A stretch of 64,000 nucleotides of DNA from Hericium rajendrae (lineage: Eukaryota; Basidiomycota; Agaricomycetes; Russulales; Hericiaceae): the NCBI GenBank assembly GCA_033439255.1, contig CM065883.1, forward strand, positions 2,356,001 to 2,420,000. Direction: 5' to 3'. Position 1 is the stretch's first letter, and the number at the start of each line of letters is the position of its first letter. The position numbers were made by a program, and so were the translations under genes. Of the stretch, positions 57,950 through 64,000 are shown piece after piece. The notes beneath the pieces were generated by a model. The model searched no databases. It was not told the origin of the DNA and saw only the letters and a list, made by a program, of their open reading frames with translations.

Positions 57950-58500
57950 TGCAGTAACCGACCGCTAGTGCCACTGAGAGTACAGAATGAAGATGGGCGA
58001 TAGTTATCTCTTGCTGGTAGAAAGAATGGGTGCAACGTGGTAGGTGGTAGAAGAGAGTTGGTGCAACGAGGTTGCCAACGCGCACTTCTTGATTCTTGCT
58101 GCGCGGCAATCCGTCACCGTTGCTGCAGTGCTTCAGCTGCACGACGGCGTAATGTGACTTCCCTTTACAGACGCACCAAACCGAGATAAGATCTCGCAGT
58201 CACGCAATAGCAAAGATCATCCCTCCAAGCTCACAAAGAGAAAAGGCGTTTGTCGTAGGAGCATCCCAGGACTGCTGAGACACGTTTTGTTCCCGGGCAC
58301 ACGAGCATTGAAAGGAACTTTGAAATTGCTGTGCGCTGACAGGAAGCGTAGCGCCGACCCCTAAGAAGGAAATGGATAAACACGATCAAATACCGACGCG
58401 AGCTGACGCGTCTCGCGAATTACAGTATTGAGCTCTTGCTCATCCTTTCATACGACATCCGGCACCCTTTCCTCGTTGCACACCCCCACCCTACTTCACG
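57950..58500. promoter_or_regulatory. divergent intergenic region upstream of RPN10
   Basis: This 551-bp gap lies between two divergently transcribed genes and presumably holds both promoters. No clear TATA box or known proteasome-element match (GGTGGCAAA-type) was found by eye. Confidence 0.4.
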
Positions 58501-59713
58501 ATGCCGCTCGAGGCGACCATGATTGTCATTGACAACTCCGAATATATGCGGAATGGAGACTATGCCCCTACACGCTTTGTAGCGCAGAGTGACGCCGTGA
58601 ACATGATCTTCCAAGCCAAGATCGACTCCAATCCCGAAAACACGGTTGGAGTGATGACAATGGCCAACAAAGGGTGAGTTATTGATGTTAGCGCTATGAA
58701 TCAGCCCTGACTGACATACGCTGCCAGACCAGAAGTACTTGTAACACATTCCAAGGATCTCGGTCAGATTCTGGGTGCCCTCCACAAAACATCCACGCAT
58801 CTCGGTGGTGATGTTACCCTTGAGACGGCCATCGCCGTCGCACAATTAGCTCTTAAACATCGACAGAACAAGAACCTCCGCCAACGTGTTGTCGTATTCG
58901 TCGGCTCGCCACTCGAAGCAACTGCAGACGAGCGGGCACTAGTTCGCCTGGCCAAACGACTAAAGAAGAACAACGTCGCACTCGACGTGATTGCTTTCGG
59001 AGACGGCATCGAGGAGAGCGGTGAAGGCGGGAGAAGCGTGCTTCGCGCATTTGTCGAGGCTGCGAACAGCGGAGACAACTCGTACGTCTTCCTCATCTCT
59101 ATTGCCAGTTCTTCTCTAAAGCATGCCGCCCTCGACCAGACATTATCTTGCCATTCCATCCGGTATCGGCGGCCTCACTGATGTGCTGAACGGCTCGTCA
59201 ATTCTCGCGGCCGACCGCGGCATCCCCGAGGAGGCGATGGCCGAGGCTGGTCCCGCCGCGGCAGGCGGCGCAGGCGGCGCTGGATACGAGTTTGGCGTAG
59301 ACCCCAACCTGGATCCCGAGTTGGCCATGGTGCGTGTACCCCTGCTACTATCCCGCGCAACTTACGAACAATATGTATAGGCTCTACGCATGTCTATCGA
59401 AGAAGAGCAAGCTCGCCAAGCCGCAGCCGCACCCCCGCAACCTGAAGTGCCTACTGCAGCCCCTGCCCCTCCTGCCCCCGTGTCTGCACCACCTGCTGCT
59501 GGTGCGCCACCACCTGCGGCTGTAACAAGCGACGAGGAAGAGGCAGCGCTGCAGCAAGCATTGTCCTTATCAGAAACGAGGGATGTCGAGATGTCAGAGG
59601 CAGGCGCGCAAGGCCAAGCGGGCCAAACAGGGGAAGAGGAAGAGCTGACGGAGGAAGAGATGATCGCTCGAGCCATCCAGATGAGCATGGAGGGTGAAGA
59701 GGAGAAGAAGTAA
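58501..59713 (+). CDS. RPN10: 26S proteasome regulatory subunit RPN10 (ubiquitin receptor)
   Basis: Four exons (58501-58673, 58728-59081, 59140-59329, 59381-59713) give 349 residues. The N-terminal von Willebrand A domain begins [20 protein letters not shown] and continues with VVVFVGSPL and LDVIAFGD, ending with [16 protein letters not shown]. The C-terminal part has ubiquitin-interacting motifs: [16 protein letters not shown] (about 233), [15 protein letters not shown] (about 286) and [18 protein letters not shown] (about 329). RPN10 bridges base and lid of the 19S particle and binds polyubiquitin in nucleus and cytosol. The Ala/Pro-rich spacer between motifs is longer than in yeast, as is common in basidiomycetes. 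Confidence 0.95.
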
Positions 59714-59974
59714 CGCGTGTGGCTCAGATTCATCCTTTTGTATTTCAGCCTGCATCATGTTCCGTACTCGATACCATCTTCCCCATTGCACCATGTACCA
59801 GGTTTCGTGCGGTTACTTGCAGGCAAAGATGTGTGCTTGGGGCCAATATAAGGAAAACGCAGTCCACCAAGGGCGTGTAGATGGAAGACAGCGAAGGGAG
59901 TGTAATAAGGTACAATGAGTGGTGATATAACTAATCAAAAATATGCAATGGTGCAAAGCCAGAGACGTACGTGT

Positions 59975-61000
59975 CTACGTGAGCTTGCCCCTCTCCTCCT
60001 TCCACTCGCCCACCTCGCGCTTCACCCTCTCCACGACATCCTCCACACTGCTCGACTTCCCAAACGCGTCCACGAACTTGCCATCCGGGTCCATGAAGTA
60101 GAAGAAGATGGAGTGGTCGACAAGGTAGTCGTCGGTCGGCTTCGCGTCTGGTGGCGTTGAGAAGTACACGCGGTACGCCTTGCATGTCTGCTTCGCGGTC
60201 GCGTAGTCGCCCGTGAGGCCGACGAGACGCGGATGGAAGTCAGAGACGTAGCGCTGCATCTGGCCCACCGAATCGCGTGCGGGGTCTACGGAGATGAAGA
60301 TAGGCTGTACGATAGGCCCGAATTGCTTGTCTGCACACTGGTCAGAAGAGCTAAATGAGGGTGGAAGACGGAGACACACCGAGCTCATCGACGGCTGCGC
60401 TCATTTTGTCAAGCTCATCGGGGCAGATATCAGGGCAGTTCGTGAAGCCGAAGTAGATGAGGTTCCATTTTCCGAGAAGGTCTTTATCCGAGAACGGTTT
60501 GCCCTCATGGGTCGTCATCTGGAATGGTCCGCCCACATGAGCACGTCCGACTGAGCGGGATTCACGCTCCTTCTCTAGAGGAAATTGGACGTGAGTATAT
60601 GCTGAGAATAACACGTTTTGCGCGTAGACCACGCACGCTTCTGTTCAAGGAGCCTCTGCTTCTCCCAGCGGAAGTATAAGAAAAGTCCGGCGCCGGTAAG
60701 GACAAAAAGGGCGGCAGCCTTTGGTGTGAAGACCTGGATAATTCGTCAGATATCAGGGTAAGTCCAACAATGTGCGCCAGAAAAACGATGGCTACGCACC
60801 CCTACCGCTGACCTATCCTGCTCCCCGCTCGACGCGGTGCCCTGCGAGTAAGTGCGGCGCGCATCTCCTAATTTTCGAGCATCACTGCGACCCGAGATGT
60901 TCCTTGCAGTCAGTGATGTTATTGAACGAGATGGCTGGGCTCGTGAACAGGGACGAGCAGTTCGGAGAGAGCGCTGCAGGGAGAACTTGGTAGCGTTCAT
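59975..61000 (-). CDS. SCO1: mitochondrial cytochrome c oxidase assembly copper chaperone SCO1
   Basis: Four exons give about 283 residues. The Arg/Ser-rich N-terminus ([20 protein letters not shown]) is a mitochondrial targeting sequence, and a single membrane span ([15 protein letters not shown]) follows. The thioredoxin-like domain starts at [20 protein letters not shown]. Copper ligands are the CPDIC motif in [15 protein letters not shown] and the His in [30 protein letters not shown] is another family signature. The protein sits in the inner membrane facing the intermembrane space and delivers copper to the CuA site of Cox2. Introns are GTGCGT...TCCAG, GTGCGT...CTCTAG and GTGTGT...TGCAG. 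It is convergent with RPN10, with about 260 bp between stops. Confidence 0.93.
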
Positions 61001-62443
61001 GTGAAAAGATATATTGCCTTTTCCAGACGCGAAACCTTCCTCTCCCGGTACTGTCCCCCGCCTTTCTAAGTTAGTGGCCTCGGTCGGGTCGGCTAGCCTT
61101 TTTCGTTTTCGAAGACTACTTTATACACCATGTTCATATCTCGTACTCCCCGGCCCAAGTTGAGGGAACTATCCACCTTGGTCCGTGGAGCGAATATCAC
61201 GAACTGTGCGTGGGTCGTCCATGTGTGACATATACAAGAACAGTACAAGAACATCCGTCCCTCGAGACCGGTCGTATGAGGGGCGCCAGCGGACAAAATT
61301 ACTGAGCTTTTGAGGACGACTTGGGATTTGGAGACAGGAATACGCTTTGCGAATAGCGTGGGTTTGGCACTAGGATTGCGTGACTTGTCGTTTTCGGTGT
61401 TGAAGATTCCGCTTTGGGCGCGCGGATCAGGCTTTCAGCGGCGTACTTTGGCTTTCAGGTTCGTTTTTGAAGCACATACTTTCCTTAGGGGCATTGACTT
61501 GTATTTGGACTAGAAGTATAGCAAGCAGACACTCCCTCGTAGATAACACGCATCTTTGCAGAACATATCCTGTCGGAGCAACGGCTTCAAACGGCCAGGA
61601 GCGGCCGGGAATAGTTGCCTCAACGAGTGCTTAGGTAAGGGGCATACCCGGGCGGTCGGCCACGGTCACCTGGCAGGATCTCGTATCTCTGACACAGAAA
61701 AGAGCTCGAAAAATGTCAAAATACTCAGGCTTGCTACTCATGAGGTTCCAGATTGTATGAACCCTTCTAAAGTCTTCCACAATGCCAAGCAAGCAATATC
61801 AACTGTGGCGCGCTCGGCGCAGAACGCCGTGACCTGCCACAATGGGAATCCATCGGGACACATCCGGCTGTTGCCGAAAGCCAAAGCCAAACGGCGTAAG
61901 TCAAGTCGCACCCACTCAAGTCGAAATCCCATGCGAACTTCCGATGCGCCAGGCTAACATACTTTTGTCCGCTCCTGTACGGTATACGGTCGTCGAGGAT
62001 CTTAATCGTTATGTGATTCATGCGACTTGTGAGTGGTCTTTGGCTCAATGATCTTTCAGTACCACAACATGATACCTGGTGTTTCCTAGGCTGACTTTGG
62101 ATGACTGAGACTTCGCAGGCGCTCTTCTATTCTTGTCGTCAAACAGCATCTTCTGTACTCTCAATCTAGCGGCACTCATGTGGATTGTCCGACAACATAG
62201 CGTCAGTGCTGATGTCATTGCTGGCTGTGGATTGAACAGATCCAGCTTGTTTCCTTCCACCTCTATGGATCCACACTTACAACCCTCCACCCTATACCCT
62301 TGACTAATGCATTCTGGAGCAAGTCTGGATCGCTTGTCTCCGTCATGATGGTAAGGTTTCTAGTATAAAAGGGCTACGATGGACTGCAGTCGACCTAAGT
62401 CATACACACTCACACAATTCACTCCTACTTTCACAGTTTAACC
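61001..62443. other. intergenic region, no gene seen
   Basis: Frames up to 133 codons on both strands lack domains or splice support. The last 100 bp contain the promoter of the reductase gene. Confidence 0.5.
62364..62370 (+). promoter_or_regulatory. TATA box of the reductase gene
   Basis: TATAAAA lies 80 bp upstream of the ATG, and a C/T- and A-rich leader (CATACACACTCACACAATTC) lies between. The spacing fits a fungal core promoter. Confidence 0.7.
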
Positions 62444-63818
62444 ATGTCGATTCTCGTGAGTGCCCTATACAAATCATTCCCCATTGAATATGTCTCTAAA
62501 TATGTCTCTTTCTAGGTTACTGGCGCGAACGGATTTCTCGCATCTCACATAGTCGATCAGCTACTTGACGCAGGTCATCGCGTTCGTGGGTGAGCATAGA
62601 CGATATCACAATCCATCACATTCTCACCGATGACATTGATTCAGGTCCGTGCGATCCGGAAAGGAGGACGGCCTTCGATCCGCTTATGCGTCATACGGAG
62701 AGAGATTTGAAGTTGTGGTCATTGACGACATCGCCACGTCTGATCTAGAGCCTGCGTTCCAAGGTATGGGTGTATATCTTCCATGCTCGCAACTCTAGTA
62801 TTCCTTACATTGTAACTTCAGGCGTACGAGCCGTCATACATTCAGCAACAGCAATTCCTCAGAGCGCAAATGCAGAACATACACTGGAGGTCGGTGTATA
62901 TCATTACATTCTTATGGAAGCCTTCCACTCACTTAAGCGACAACTGAACCAGACTGCGATAGACGGCACTCGCCATATACTTCGGGCCGCTCGAGCTGCC
63001 AATGTGAGGAACGTCGTTGTGACGAGTAGTCTTGCCGCTCTCTTTGTGAACAACATGGAGGACGGTCAAAAGGATGCTACAGTGGACGAGAATTGTGAAT
63101 ATTCAGCCATTTTCTGGGACTCACTGGACACACTACTAATGACGCCTACGTTAGCGTGGAATCCACTCACCATGGAAGATGCTCTTCAGCCGGGAGTTGA
63201 CCCTGTAGTGGCGTACGGGGTCTCAAAAAAGCTTTCCGAACAGGCGGTCTGGCAATTCGCAAACGACAACCCAGATATCGACGTGGTCACTGGTGCGTCT
63301 AGACAAGTCATTCTGCCCGGCCATAAACTAACAATTGTGCAGTTATACCCCCATGGTGCATTGGACCCATCAGCCCCCACTCCTTGAACCCTGCAGAAGC
63401 CGTGAAGACCTACTCGAACCGAGTCATCTACAACATGATAAATGGATTCGAAGGCCGCCCATTCCGGGAATTTGCCGAGCATCATAAGGACTACATCCCT
63501 GTCTTCGTCCACATATCGGACATCGCTCGGGCCCACGTTCTGGCACTTGAGTCGGCTCCATCGTCTACGCCGAAGCGGGTCGTTGTCAGCGGCGGCTATC
63601 TCTACTTGAGCGATGCCGTCCGGCATATCGCAATTGTCAGGCCTCAGCTCAGGCACCGCTTGCCGGTGACAGACGAGGCCTTCCAGGAGGATCGCGATCA
63701 CATCAAAGTCGATGCGAGCAGCGCAAGCAAGATCTTGGGGATGAGGACGTACAAGAGTTGGCAAGAAACAGTAGAAGAGACAGTGGATGATATTCTCCGT
63801 GTACAAGGGCGGAACTGA
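62444..63818 (+). CDS. extended SDR NAD(P)-dependent reductase (DFR/Gre2-like)
   Basis: Six exons give about 362 residues. The start MSILVTGANGFLASHIVDQL has the TGxxGFxA Rossmann motif near residues 6-13, followed by GHRVRG and then SVRSGKED, an Arg-containing loop typical of NADPH preference. VVVTSSLAAL supplies the catalytic Ser. Tyr179-xxx-Lys183 (VVAYGVSKKLSEQAVW) completes the SDR triad. IPPWCIGP and FVHISDIARAH are signatures of the dihydroflavonol reductase/Gre2-like ketoreductase group. Such enzymes reduce aldehydes or ketones in the cytosol; the substrate cannot be told from sequence. A 75-bp GTCGGTG...AACCAG intron could be read through in frame as an isoform, though it would add an unusual insertion. 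Confidence 0.9.
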
Positions 63819-64000
63819 GCACATGATACTTAGACGGCTTCGTCGGAGAGGATGCAATATCTCAGGGTCGCGCTGTATCTTCCAGACGAAGTTTTGGCTT
63901 TTGGTCGCATGATGTCAACACTTCTGCGAATACAGTATACATAAGTCACACGATGTAGCCTTCCAGCGTGGTCAGTCAATGCTTCTTAACGGCATGCTCA
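63819..64000. other. 3' flank of the reductase gene
   Basis: This is the reductase 3' untranslated region and intergenic sequence up to the window end; no further gene start is seen. Confidence 0.5.

Noticed and set aside
57168-58142. Single-exon 324-codon version of the unknown host protein
   Set aside because: It reads through two GT-AG introns. The spliced model starting MAPFKDDG keeps the conserved LPEG...GYD module in frame with a more sensible start.
61093-62290. Additional genes between SCO1 and the reductase
   Set aside because: All frames are short, overlap on opposite strands and show no recognised domain or splice pattern.

Overview
The window looks like a nuclear segment of a basidiomycete mushroom-type fungus. 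The evidence is short (about 50-60 bp) spliceosomal introns in most coding exons, a KDZ transposase of the CxC1-associated type with a neighbouring TET/JBP-like dioxygenase, chromodomain Ty3/gypsy elements, and compact host genes at the right end. No 16S-type rRNA, bacterial operon or CRISPR feature is present. LAYOUT: positions 1-57.1 kb form one continuous transposable-element island with no host gene that I can support. Positions 57.1-64 kb are a normal gene-dense region holding a small basidiomycete protein of unknown function, proteasome subunit RPN10, the mitochondrial copper chaperone SCO1 and an extended-SDR aldehyde/ketone reductase. THE ISLAND: (a) Large non-coding elements of about 2.7-2.9 kb, here called L, have termini CATCTGAGAAAT/ATTTCTCAGATG and 2-bp target duplications; they carry AGCTATG-rich arrays, a GC-rich block, hairpins and a conserved TATATAAGG. 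Copies or pieces lie at 1.2-2.4, 2.5-5.2, 21.8-27.7 (with a second copy nested inside), 43.1-46.1, 48.4-50.9 and 51.7-52.5 kb. (b) Smaller TCAGA-rich elements with CATCAG...CTGATG ends and the same 2-bp duplications lie at 3.4, 13.3, 14.3, 27.4 and 52.9 kb. (c) SINE-like units with a tRNA-like promoter head, some followed by ~157-bp tandem repeats, lie at 6.4-7.0, 8.9-9.1, 10.1-10.9 and 28.2-29.0 kb, and a related repeat family E lies at 5.2-6.4, 29.1-29.5/42.3-43.1 and 47.5-48.4 kb. (d) LTR retroelements: a chromodomain Ty3/gypsy element at 13.05-21.57 kb with both LTRs, and a gag fragment plus LTR at 10.9-12.5 kb. (e) Two decayed Tc1/mariner elements lie at 52.7-55.9 kb. (f) A 12.74-kb KDZ transposon lies at 29,519-42,261. 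THE KDZ ELEMENT is the centrepiece. It has ~946-bp nearly identical terminal inverted repeats and an exact 7-bp target duplication. Its spliced transposase frame (about 1035 aa) is open, and so are a TET/JBP-type 2-oxoglutarate/Fe(II) dioxygenase (about 586 aa) with the HxD...H...R residues in place, and an HMG-box-like protein. A fourth cargo gene is decayed. Related copies of the target sequence elsewhere in the window give the empty site. HOW IT FITS TOGETHER: the older elements in the island show widespread CpG to TpG/CpA change, including stop codons at expected CGA codons. This is the pattern left by cytosine methylation and deamination, while the KDZ element and one nested L copy remain CpG-rich. 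The window therefore juxtaposes a transposon carrying a putative 5-methylcytosine oxidase with an apparently methylated repeat landscape. Methylation itself is inferred, not observed.
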